Part shown: piece by piece, positions 53,264-62,410 of the stretch
Numbering within the stretch: the first letter of the stretch is position 1
How the letters are laid out: each line of letters begins with the position of its first letter
DNA from: Brachypodium distachyon
Lineage: Eukaryota; Streptophyta; Magnoliopsida; Poales; Poaceae
Assembly: GCF_000005505.3 (NCBI RefSeq)
Contig: NC_016134.3
Coordinates: 10,584,624-10,648,623 of the forward strand
Reading direction: 5' to 3'
DNA: 64,000 bases
Translations under genes and position numbers: made by a program
Notes under the pieces: generated by a model
Told to the model about the DNA's origin: nothing
The model's input: the letters and a program-made list of their open reading frames with translations, nothing else
Databases searched by the model: none

Positions 53264-54748
53264 ATATTTGATGGGCCCAAAGTCGCGTTGTGGTTCATTC
53301 CCCTTGCGTCTTAGTGGATCAAAATATGTGACCCCTCCCATATCAAGGCAGATGGCGATTGTCACCGAATGGCCGCTGTTTCACAAAAGGACGCACATTG
53401 TATTGGCCAAATAATATAACAAGCAAGTCTTCCGACGAAAAAAGATTTATGTATTCATGCGAATTGAAAACAACTTACTGTAGATGGTACAATATCAATA
53501 CGAAATGGCAGTATCTGTGCTTCAAGATGAATTGAGTGAGGTATTCAATCGCCAACCTTCTACTTTCGGCCAACAATGGGTCTGGACCAAGCAAAGTGGC
53601 GTTGAAGAGTAGGGGGTCGGCGACGGCCATCATATTGCTTCACCCTATAGGCCTCCCTCGTGTAGTGTACACACCACAGTTTTAATATGGCGTTGTCGAG
53701 GCACTTGCGGTTGAAGAGGTGAAACAAGTCGAGCAAGTCAATGCCGAAGGTAACGTCGTTTTCCTTCTGGATTTCCCACGTATTGGAGTCGAAGAAGCCA
53801 TAATGGTTTGGCACTCGAACCCTGATTTCCAGATTCTGGAGGTCTGCGTATGATGATGCCACATTCATGTATTTATCATGGAGCTCTTGCATCTCCCGTG
53901 GCAGGCGATACAGGTCATCCCGGGTTACCATCGGTTGTCCGGGGTGGAACAACAAAAATTGGGAGAATCGCCTGTCCACGAAATAAGACCCATCAGGCAA
54001 TCTATCTCCAACACGGGGGTGGGTGGGCATCTTCAGAATGTCTAGCCGCTCTTCCCAAATCCCTTCTATCTGCGGCGCGGTCTTTGGTTGTCTTCCCGTA
54101 GAAGACGACTCTTTCGCCTCTTTGGAGGAGCCCTTGCTTGCCTTGCCGCCTGTCCCCCTTTTGTTTTTCCTGCGTCTCAGAAAATCGGAACTGTCCGGTT
54201 TCTGGGGGACCTGCATCCCAGCAGGGGCACTTGGACTGCTCTCCAACGGGGCCGATTGTGCTGCGGCTCTCCGAGGGACGGGTCTTGGTGCGGATTGCTT
54301 CGGGGCTTCGGGTTTGGTCGGCGACGGAGGATTTTCGCCTGCATTGTCGTCGCTGCACTCCACCGCAGGTGAAGTCTCATTCCGCGGGCTCGTAGTCGAA
54401 AGGACCGGGTGAGGCGCCAAGCGGCGACGGAGACGTCATGTACCGGTCGGGTGGAGACGGACCGAGGCGGGGGGACGGAGATGGAGACGGCTCCGTAGCG
54501 AGGACCACCAACCTCCTAGGCCAGATGAGTTAGGAGTTGACGCAATCCCTTAGGGTCGTCGACTCTTCGTGCGGAGGATAAGGGACCGGTTCGTCCTCAA
54601 AGCCCCTGAGCACTGAATCCACCTGCACCCTGACCATGTCGTCTTGCAGGGTCACGTGGTGCACCACGGCCGTACGCGGCATCAGCAACCCGCGCGAGCC
54701 CAGAGGGTTCCCCACCGTCGGCATGTGTAGCCGGCATTTGACGCCCTT
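53264..54748 (-). pseudogene. CACTA2 TnpA-like gene: DUF8039-like, basic linker and C48 start
   Basis: Continues the gene split by the Copia. The exon from 54748 begins after an intron acceptor (TGTGCAG) and reads KGVKCRLHMPTVGNPLGSRG, then VQVDSVLRGFEDEPVPYPP and STTLRDCVNS. A TAA at about 54532 stands where the family continues (LIWPRRLV). This part resembles the DUF8039 region next to C48 domains in plant CACTA proteins (from recall). Next is the open frame 53560-54420: RPVPRRAAAQSAPLES, DFLRRRKNKRGTGGKASKGS, RVRVPNHYGFFDSNTWE. The His/Asp part of the protease lies at 53270-53370 (TIAICLDMGGVTYFDPLRR). Confidence 0.7.
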
Positions 54749-54837
54749 CTGCACATGACAAACATGGCAACATCATTAATGGATTGGAGCATGATAGTGG
54801 TATTTCACAATTTTTTGCAGCGCGCGAAGACGCTTAC

Positions 54838-57230
54838 TGTGAGGTTCTCGTCGGGTGGCCCAAGCGGGTCAAGCTGGCACTCGGTGCCGGAGCATGAGGT
54901 GCTCTTATTCTGCGGCGAGGACGGATCCGATGCGGGTGGGGTTGGATGGGCGCCTCCGGGAAAACACCGTGATTGATGAAGTTGTCGACGTCACGCTGGT
55001 CCCTTGCAAGCCGCATGAGCTTCCTGAGCTCCTGCCTCGCCAACACCCGGATCTTCTCATCCAGTTCATCTGAGCTCAGTTCTTTGCTAGGCGCCCTTCT
55101 ACGTTTGCGGGAACCTTGCTCTTTCTCCATCTGCCTGCGAAAGGGCCCGGAACTGACACCTCGCATATGGCCCCCGTGCTCATTTCGTTGCAGAGCGTAA
55201 CTGATGGCATCATCCCACTGTTGGTTGATAGACGAGTGGGAGCCATCCGACTCCCACTCTGCCATTGCACCCTGTATACAAAAAACAACATGCTCGGTAT
55301 TAATGTTATATGTGAGTATAAGAAGCCCAACCGATAAAAGAAGATGTCAGGACGAGGCCTTACGAGTGCAGCCTCTTGCTTCTCTGACATAGGCTCCAGG
55401 CCCGCCCATTGATTTGCGGTCATGGACGACCGCATCCATTTGCTGGGGCGCTCACCGTGAAGCAAAGTTGGGACCCTCGGCTGTATACCGGCTTGGTCCA
55501 ATGCGGCGTCCTCCTTCGCCCACACCTTCTCCTTTCCGGGGCGTCCACGACTGCCGAGGCGGTGCTCGAAGGGCTTTTTTTCACGAAGCTCCTTGTACCA
55601 TTTTTGGCTGGCCTTGAACTCATCTAAGCTGACCCACTCCTTGAACCTCTCCCAGTCCTCCTCCGAGATCCCCTTCCAGTGCTTGTTCACCTCTGTCTTC
55701 CAGTCTTTCCCGATGAGCTTCCGGCAGTTATATTGCCACGTGCTCTGGCCCTTCCTCATCACTTGGTGCATCCGCCACTCCAACCGTCTCCTGATCTCAT
55801 CACTCGCAGGCACGAACCGCTTCCATGCCGCCTCATAACAGTCCTGCTTCGCAGCTTCTGGGACGCGCTCCATCTTTGATAGATCCGAGCGCGTACCCGT
55901 ACGATGGCGTTGCATGTGTTGGGAGAATCTTTCTGTGGCCTCCACCGGTTCCTCTGGGTAGTTTTCTTTGCTCAGCTTGGTGACGACCCACGACTCCGTC
56001 AGCACCTTGTTCGGCCCCCGCTTGGACTTCGACTGAGTAGTCGCCTTCGTAGCCTGAGACGTCGCACCCTGGGCTTCTTCCTCGTTAGCTGCTCCTTCAA
56101 GGAGCAGCTGCTGCTCGGCTCCTTCAAGGAACAGTTGCTCCTCGCTCATGGCAATTTCCAAGCCCAAGGAAGATGCCCCCGCTTCAACGCGAGCCTGAGC
56201 TTACTATCCAACAGTTATAAAAGTAATTTAAAAATACGGAAAAATTCGGCATGACCTATGCTGTAAAACAAGAAAATTTTGGCATGACCATTGTTGTAAA
56301 ACAACAAATGAGTCTACCCGAATGTTATACCTGCATAAAAAAAACTCCCACCCACATATACCCCCTCGGCACGATGGCCGGACCCTTCTCAACGACCCGG
56401 CACGATGGCCGGGCTCACATTCCTCATATCAACCGACAAGATGGTCGGGATCACATGCATGTATCATTAAACCATAAACAGCAATAACATCAATACTTAA
56501 CCATAAACAACAATATTTAAATCCTAACTAAACATAAACAGCAACCCTAATTAAAAAAAACAGCAAGATTCAACCCTAACTAACTATAGAACTAAACATA
56601 AACAACAATATTTAAACCCTAATTAAACATAAACAATAAGATTCAACCCTAAGTAAGAAAACAGCAAGATTCAACCCTAATTAACTATAGAACTAAAGAC
56701 AAACAACAATATTTAAACCCTAACTAAATATAAAAAACAATATTTACACCCTAATTAAACATAAACAACGAGATTAAACTCTAATTGGACCCTAAAAAAA
56801 GATTCAACCCTAATTGAACCTAATTTAACCCTAATTTAACCTAATTTAACCCTAATTGAACCTAATTTAACCCTAATTGAACCTAATTCAACCCTAATTG
56901 AACCCTAATTTGACTCACCAGGACAGGGGCTTCGTCAATCGGCGGAGGAGTCGGGGCAGCGGGCATGGTGGTGGCGGCATCGGTCGTGGCGGGGTCGGCG
57001 GCCGCGGGGGTTAGGGCGGAGGCTGCCGGGGCGGGGGCCAGGGCGGAGGCGGCCGGGGGGGGCTCGGTGGTGGCGGGCGCGGTGGGGGCGGGTATTTCGG
57101 ATACCCGCCATTGGAGACCAACCAGTGGCGGGTATGTGAAAACCCCGCCACTGGTAATTGGAACAGGAGAGAGGGTAACCACATCCCTGTTCGAAGCAGC
57201 AGTGGCGGTTTTATTGCATATATCCGCCAC
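54838..57230 (-). pseudogene. CACTA2 TnpA-like gene: exons 1-3 with transposase_24 domain
   Basis: Exon 1 (57230-56919) is Ala/Pro/Thr-rich and overlaps subterminal repeats. A 724-bp intron (56195-56918) has donor CTG/GTGAGT and acceptor GCTCAG. Exon 2 (56194-55366) carries EEQLFLEGAEQQLLLEGAAN, SKRGPNKVLTESWVVTKLS, then a plant Ptta/En/Spm transposase (transposase_24) domain with RRLEWRMHQVMRKGQSTWQY, LIGKDWKTEVNKHWKGI and RGRPGKEKVWAKEDAALDQA. A 94-bp intron (55272-55365) follows, then exon 3 (55271-54838) with SSDELDEKIRVLARQEL, and an 89-bp intron (54749-54837). The protein probably binds subterminal repeats, as TnpA does. This part is still open and looks less damaged than CACTA1. Confidence 0.75.
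56195..56918 (-). other. Intron of CACTA2 TnpA-like gene with CCCTAATT repeats
   Basis: Consensus GTGAGT donor at 56913-56918. The right part (56810-56910) is a tandem of AACCCTAATT and AACCTAATTT units, like but not equal to the plant telomere repeat. The reading phase is kept into ARVEAGASS, matching CACTA1. Confidence 0.7.
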
Positions 57231-57235
57231 TGGTT
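57095..57235. repeat. Internal CACTA subterminal-type repeats, block 1
   Basis: Several CCAGTGGCGGG/CCGCCACTGG units in both directions, as at the element ends, but lying mid-element at the 5' end of the TnpA-like gene. Confidence 0.7.
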
Positions 57236-57879
57236 ATTATTTTGGCTCTAGTATTATATTCTTATTATATTCTGTGTCTCTCTGAAAATTATGCCACGTG
57301 TGCTTTCAAGTGTATAATAATTATTTCTTGTCTCACCAAATATTTCAATGCTAAATACATTGCTGAAATTCAAATATTTATGCTTTTGTAGTGTTTACTA
57401 TGGTTAAAAATTGTTATAAATGACAAAATTGCTCAGAATGATCTGATATTTGGCATGGAGGCTGCTCACACAACAATATGCCTGTACATGAAGTTTGGTG
57501 TCAAAATTCCAAATGAAGCCAATAAGAATAACATATTGGGAACATCTAGGTAGATATCTCTGATACCTTCTAAGCCAATATCCAAATGGTAACATTATAA
57601 CAACCTTGGGCTTGATTTTTTCCATTTGGCTTCATTGGACTTAGAGGTGTTCCCATGCCAAGTTTCAGCTCATTTTGATGAAAATTGAATTTTATGGAAT
57701 TAAATTAGCACCAAAGCCACACATAATCACAGAAATTTGTATGAAATACTATGAAGAAATGTCTAAAACTTGTATTGCGAACAAAGAATATTACTATACA
57801 CTTAAAAGTACAACTGCTATATTTTTTGGGAACGCAGAGAATATGATAAGATTATAAGAGTGCATTCTGAAATCATTAC
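57236..57879. other. AT-rich spacer in CACTA2
   Basis: No gene recognised. It contains no subterminal repeat and no long frame with family motifs. Confidence 0.4.
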
Positions 57880-58040
57880 CAGTGGCGGGTTACATCAAAA
57901 TAACCGCCACCGGTGATTTGGAGAAGATTTGGGAAATCCCAAGTCCTGTAGCACTCACCAGTGGCGGGTTTCCGCAAAATCACCGCCACTGGTGGTTGAT
58001 TCTGGTGGCGGGTTTACCCGTAATCACCGCCACTTGTAAC
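57880..58040. repeat. Internal CACTA subterminal-type repeats, block 2
   Basis: Alternating ACCAGTGGCGGGTT and ACCGCCAC units in head-to-head pairs, directly before the first U6-type promoter unit. Confidence 0.7.
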
Positions 58041-58063
58041 CCTTGTGCGGCCTGCCGCGCGAG

Positions 58064-58122
58064 GCGAGGTGGGAGTTTAGTCCCACCTCGCTAGTTTACG
58101 AGCGTTTCGACCAGCATAAATA
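58064..58122 (+). promoter_or_regulatory. U6-type Pol III promoter-like module, unit 1
   Basis: GTCCCACCTCG at 58080-58090 fits the plant snRNA upstream element (consensus RTCCCACATCG) with one change. I recall the same GTTTAGTCCCACCTCGC string from the wheat U6 promoter. ATAAATA at 58116-58122 follows after 25 nt, the Pol III-type spacing. The USE is the right arm of a perfect 11-bp inverted repeat (58064-58074 with 58081-58091, loop GTTTAG). A start near 58144 would be expected. Confidence 0.55.
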
Positions 58123-58143
58123 GCTTCCTCCCCTTCCCTTTGC

Positions 58144-58409
58144 AGATTCTGAATAAAATCAAATGCCGCTCTCTCCTCTACTCCCGTTCGCATGGCCTGT
58201 GGGCCCGGTACTCTCTGTGTGCACTGGTGGGCTCGGATTATAGCCCAGGTGGGCCCGGTACTATCTGTGTGCACTGGTGGGCTCGAATTATAGCCCTGTG
58301 GGCCCGTGCTCTTCTGGCCTAGTAGGTAGTAGGCAGCTCCCAGGTTCTCGCCTGGCTGGGCCTGAACCCGAAACAGCCTAGTTGACCGGGCGGGCTTAAA
58401 AACTTTTTT
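58144..58409 (+). ncRNA. Candidate Pol III transcript, unit 1
   Basis: About 265 nt from the expected start to a T6 run (58404-58409), the usual Pol III stop. It contains a 50-bp internal tandem duplication (from 58201 and 58251) with the hairpin GGGCT..AGCCC. Its last ~95 nt are strongly shared with unit 2 (CTGGCCTAGTAGGTAGTAGGC, CAGCCTAGTTGACC, GGGCTTAAAAACTTTTT). It does not look like U6, U3, 7SL or tRNA. Transcription is not shown; this is a prediction from layout. Confidence 0.35.
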
Positions 58410-58434
58410 GCCTCCTTTTCTGGTCGCACGCAAC

Positions 58435-58555
58435 AATGGCGGGTTTCAAGGAAAACACCGCCACTCGTGTCCATTCCAGTGGCAGTTTTTCTGGTAATAA
58501 CCGCCATTGGTCCCCTTCCAGTGGCAGTTTTCCTTGTAATAGCCGCCACTGGTGT
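58435..58555. repeat. Internal CACTA subterminal-type repeats, block 3
   Basis: TGGCGGGTTT, CACCGCCACT, CCAGTGGCAG, GCCGCCACTGG units between the two U6-type units. Repeat block plus unit form a tandem duplication of about 514 bp. Confidence 0.7.
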
Positions 58556-58577
58556 CTTTCTGCGGGCTCCGCGCGAG

Positions 58578-58636
58578 GCGAGGTGGCAGTTTAGTCCCAC
58601 CTCGCTAGTTTACGAGCGGTTCGACCAGCATATAAG
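58578..58636 (+). promoter_or_regulatory. U6-type Pol III promoter-like module, unit 2
   Basis: The same GTCCCACCTCG box at 58594-58604, a 25-nt gap and ATATAAG at 58630-58636, a better TATA than in unit 1. The inverted repeat around the box (58578-58588 with 58595-58605) has one mismatch. USE, gap length, GACCAGCAT and TATA are kept although the sequences around differ. Confidence 0.55.
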
Positions 58637-58657
58637 GCTTTCCTCCCTTCTCCCATC

Positions 58658-58864
58658 AGCTTCCGATTAGTCCTCTCGCCTGTCTCCTGTGCTCCTCGCC
58701 TGGCCCCTGGGCCCGGTGCTTGTACCGTTCTTTGTGGGCTCGGATAACAGCCCCGTGGGCCCGGGTCCGCTCTGGCCTAGTAGGTAGTAGGCTGCTCCCG
58801 GGTTCGCCTAGCTGGGCCCGAACCTGAACAGCCTAGTTGACCCGGGCGGGCTTAAAAACTTTTT
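58658..58864 (+). ncRNA. Candidate Pol III transcript, unit 2
   Basis: About 205 nt to a T5 run (58860-58864). One copy of the GGGCTCGGAT..CAGCCC hairpin against two in unit 1, and a GGTTCG..CGAACC hairpin (about 58801-58823) of which unit 1 keeps GGTTC..GAACC. The family is unknown to me. It could also be a decayed snRNA-promoter-bearing retrotranscript captured by the CACTA. Confidence 0.35.
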
Positions 58865-59004
58865 ACGGTTGTTTTCAAATTTGAACAAATTTACGGCATT
58901 TGTTTTCAAATTTGAACAAGTTAAAGATTCGAACCTCGTTAGAATTCAAATTACATTGAAAATCATCAACGAGCATAATTGATCAAAATTACACAAATAG
59001 TGAA
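58865..59004 (-). other. tnp2 3' flank
   Basis: AT-rich, with a direct repeat of GTTTTCAAATTTGAACAA (58872-58889, 58902-58919). Probably the 3' UTR of tnp2. Confidence 0.4.
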
Positions 59005-60838
59005 CTATTGGACAATCTTGTCTATCTTCTTTGTTGTTTTCTCTTTCCTCTTATATGTTTGGACCTCATTGTGGCTGCTTCTGGCATAGGCCCCGTCTTG
59101 TGTGTGTAATTTTGACTTTTTTCTTGTCTGGATCGTCCGTCTTGCCACCTCTTCTTCTTGCCTGGTCGTGGGATCGGGGAAACCTTCAGAGTCTTGTTGT
59201 GAAGTTACTCCGTCGACCCCAACAATGCTCCTTTTACCTCTCCTCACGACTACGCGGTTTTTCACTATCGGGTCTTCTACGAAGAAGACTTGTTTGCATT
59301 TGGAAGCAAACTGCCATGGTTCATGTAGTGCCGAGATTCTTTTGACGTTCACCTGATGACGGGGAATCTCTTTTGGCAGAATCATTGTTGTGAACCCATG
59401 ATCTTCATGCCTGACATCGCGTGCCCATCTAATGCGAAACATGGCGATGGTGGTGAAGGTATAGTCAAGCTCCCAGATCTCTTCGGCCATGCCGTAGTAC
59501 GCTTCAGTCTGGCCTTCGCTGTCGGTCCCCGTCTCAGCTACGAGCACTATACCGCTGTTTTGGTACGTACTCTTACGGTCTTGAGCCTTGGTGTATTACG
59601 TATACCCATTCATTGCGTACGACTGGTATGTCACGGTCGGGAAGCCGTGACAACTTCTAGACAATCTTCTCATCTTCATTCGTCGTAGCCCTCGGATACC
59701 AAAGATCCTTAAGCCACATGGCGAATGTAGAATTGTGTTTTCGCTGGATCCAATGATCATTCCTGTTAGGGTTGAGGTTTCGAAGTTCTTCGATGTGCAT
59801 GTCGATGAACGGCTCGACCTCTGGCGTGAGTTGCAGCACCATTGTGTGTGCTCTTATAAAGTCGTCCATTCTTTGTCGGGCATGCACATCAAGCTCCTTC
59901 CGGCCAAGACCACCTTCACCTTCTAGCTTCCCCTTATGTCGTGATTCAGGGACCCCTATGGGTTTCCGGTCCGCCAACCAATCAGTGCAGAACTCAATGC
60001 ACTCTTCTGCATGATAGCCTTCCATGATGCTTCCTTCGGGACGCCCTCTATTACGAACATATCGCTTCAGCACCCCGTTGTATCGTTTGGGCCCAAACAT
60101 GTTGTGCAGAAACGATGGCCCTAACAACAAGATCTCATCGGTGATGTGGACCATCAGATGGGCTATAATGTCGAAGAACGTTGGGGGAAAGAACATCTCA
60201 CATTCACACAATATCTGTATCATTGCGTCCCTCAGTTGCAGGCAACGGTCCACCGTGATGGACTTCTGGCCGATCGTGTCGAAGAAGTCACAGAGCTTCA
60301 TGACCGTCTCTCTCACCCATGGCTCCATGCAGCCTCTTATTGCAACCAGAAGTAGCTGCGTGAGAATCACGTCGCAGTCATGAGACTTCATGCCAACCAG
60401 CTTATGGCTCTTCATGTCAACGAGTTTCTTGATGCTGAATGAGTAGTTCGATGGAACTTTGATGCCATGGAGACACTCGCACATTCTATGCAGTTCGGCT
60501 TTGCTCAGACTGTAACACGCAGGTTTGCATCGCGTATATATCGTGCGTTCACCATCCTTGTTTTCCTGCGGCGCCTCTTCCTCTATCGGCCACAGCTTCT
60601 CCCTTATCCCCATCCACTACAGGTCCTTCCGTGCCTTTGGTCCATCTTTTGACTTGTCCGCGTGGTGCATCATCAAGCCCAACAGGCTATCGCACACGTT
60701 CTTCTCGACATGCATGACGTCTATGGTGTGACGGCTCTGTAAGAACCTCCAGTAAGGCAAGTCCCAGAACACGGACCTCCTCTTGTACGTAAGGCCGCCA
60801 CCATCTGGACCTGCAGCCGGCTGTGCTTTCCCGGCCAC
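59005..60838 (-). pseudogene. CACTA2 tnp2 transposase, C-terminal half
   Basis: From 60838 down: KRRSVFWDLPYWRFLQSRHT and DVMHVEKNVCDSLLGLMMHH (end of tnp2 core), a TAG after KARKDL at about 60617 (CACTA1 has CAG there), then a 318-residue frame 60613-59657. This holds CLHGIKVPSNYSFSIKK and the DUF4218 region (LRDAMIQILCECEMFFPPTF, DIIAHLMVHITDEILLLG, RPEGSIMEGYHAEECIEFC). The last frame, 59547-59005, is DUF4216-like (YYGMAEEIWELDY, FRIRWARDVRHEDHGF, KQVFFVEDP) with a basic tail. The N-terminal half is absent beyond 60857. The order and families are those of plant CACTA tnp2 genes. Confidence 0.85.
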
Positions 60839-60857
60839 GACTTCGAGATCTCTGACA

Positions 60858-61146
60858 ATTATAAATGCCTTTAGGGCTATATAACTATTTAAATAAAATT
60901 GTTTTTCAACTCGAAATAAATATCCAAAAAATTTGGGATAGCTTATTTATGCAATAAACCCCTTTTATAGATAAACCCTAATGGTTTGAAGATCCAAAGC
61001 TCAAATGGGTGAAACCCTAGGGATTAAATTGAAATAAAATCTTTTTAAAGCCTTTTGAGATTCAAATTTGAATTCAAAAATGCAATTGTGGCATGATGCG
61101 CATGAGTGCAATCATATGAAAGGTTTTGAAATTTTGGGATGTTACA
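60858..61146 (-). repeat. Truncated 3' LTR of B2
   Basis: Aligns with 20955-21245 and with the right end of the solo LTR (about 5680-5962). Breaks off at about 60857 next to tnp2 sequence. Confidence 0.85.
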
Positions 61147-61179
61147 GACCTAACCCCCTTAGGATGAATCTCGTCCTCG

Positions 61180-61374
61180 AGATTCGGTTTGGCTAGCAAA
61201 GAGGTGTGGGTGGTCTTCTCGAAGATCATCTTCGCGTTCCCATGTGGCTTCCTCTTCTGTGTGATGGTCTCATTGAACCTTGCAAAACTTGATGGTCTTG
61301 GATCGGGTTTGTCTCTTAGCTGTATCCAAGATTCTGATCGGTTTCTCCTCATAGGTGAGGTCACTCTGCAACTA
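61180..61374 (-). pseudogene. Chromodomain of B2 pol with two stops
   Basis: In the frame of the integrase the minus strand passes a TAG (61372-61374) and goes on LTYEEKPIRILDTAKRQTRS, KTIKFCKVQ, TGA, HHTEEEATWEREDDLREDHP. This is the chromodomain at the end of chromovirus integrase, which guides insertion to marked chromatin. The TGA stands at the conserved Trp of the VQW motif. Both stops truncate the protein before or inside the domain. Confidence 0.75.
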
Positions 61375-62410
61375 GACTTCTTCTAGGGGTATCGTATCCC
61401 TTAGTGGTCTGTCGGCCATCTCAGGATGACACTTCTTCAGTTGTGATACGTGGAAGACGTTGTGGACATTGGACAGTGCTTCAGGTAAATCCAACTTGTA
61501 GGCTACCTCTCCTTGTCGTGACAAGATTTTGAAAGGTCCAATGAATTGGGGTGCTAGCTTTCCTTTTATTCCAAATCTCTTGACTCCGCGTATCGGTGAA
61601 ACTCTTAGATACGCTCTATCTTCAGCCTCGTAGGTAACTTCCCTACGTTTGGAATCTGCGTAGCTCTTTTGCCTTGACTGAGCTACTTTCGGCCGGTCTC
61701 GGATGAGTCTAACCTTTTCCTCGGCATCCTTTATCATATCCGGGCCGAATAGGCTACGATCTCCTACACCATCCCATAACAATGGTGTTCTGCACTTTCT
61801 CCCATACAAAGCTTCAAACGGTGACATCCCTATGCTGGCTTGGAAACTGTTGTTGTATGAGAATTCTGCATACGGCAGCGTGTCATCCCAACTGGATCCA
61901 TAATCTAGAGCGCAGGCTATCAACATATCCTCAAGGATCTGATTTACCCTCTCGGTTTGTCCATCCATCTGCGGATGAAAAGCTGTGCTGAACTCTAGTC
62001 TCGTTCCTAGAGACTCATGTAGTTGTCCCCAAAATCTTGAGGTAAATTGGGTACCTCTGTCTGAAACTATTTCCTTGGGTACTCCGTATGGACACACGAT
62101 TCTTGACATGTAGCATTTCGCTAACTGAGCGCTGGTGTAAGTGGTCTTTACCGGTATAAAGTGGCAACCTTGGTCAAACGATCAACCACTACCCAAATGG
62201 AATCATATCCTGATCTGGTCCTTGGTAAACCGGTGATAAAATCCATGCCAACTTTATCCCACTTTCAGTCTGGTATTGGCAGTGGTCTTAGCAATCCTGT
62301 TGGTTTCTGGTGTTCTGCTTTAACTCTACTGCACACATCGCACAACGCAATGAATTCTGCGATGTCTCGCTTTAATCCGGACCACCAAAACGTTTCCTTT
62401 AGGTCCATCT
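61372..62410 (-). pseudogene. B2 integrase
   Basis: The open frame 62109-61372 (245 residues) carries PYGVPKEIVSDRGTQFTSRF, the catalytic Asp in SDRG and Glu in QTERVNQ, then YAEFSYNNSFQASIGMSPFE, RKCRTPLLW, LAPQFIGPFKI and NVFHVSQLKKCHPE. Upstream, in broken frames to about 62410, lie FWWSGLKRDIAEFIALCDVC (zinc finger end) and [19 protein letters not shown] (first catalytic Asp). Stops stand near 62407 (after the PGNTKM motif) and 62267 (at a Trp codon), and a shift near 62150. Confidence 0.8.

Larger units (their letters stand above)
44361..60857 (-). mobile_element. CACTA element CACTA2, right end lost, with nested Copia
   Basis: Left terminus CACTACTCCAGAAAACCCC at 44361 with subterminal repeats to about 44735. 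The TnpA/C48-type gene (44980-57230, minus) is split by a Copia element at 45348-53263. It also has extra subterminal-type repeats in the middle (57095-57235, 57880-58040, 58435-58555) and the C-terminal half of tnp2 (59005-60838, minus). At about 60857 the sequence passes without a target repeat into a gypsy LTR, so the tnp2 N-terminus and the right end are missing. It complements CACTA1: each keeps parts the other lost. Confidence 0.85.

Noticed and set aside
56560..56912. Possible interstitial telomere repeat (CCCTAAA-like)
   Set aside because: Units are CCCTAATT and CCTAATTT, not CCCTAAA, and they lie inside a well-bounded intron.
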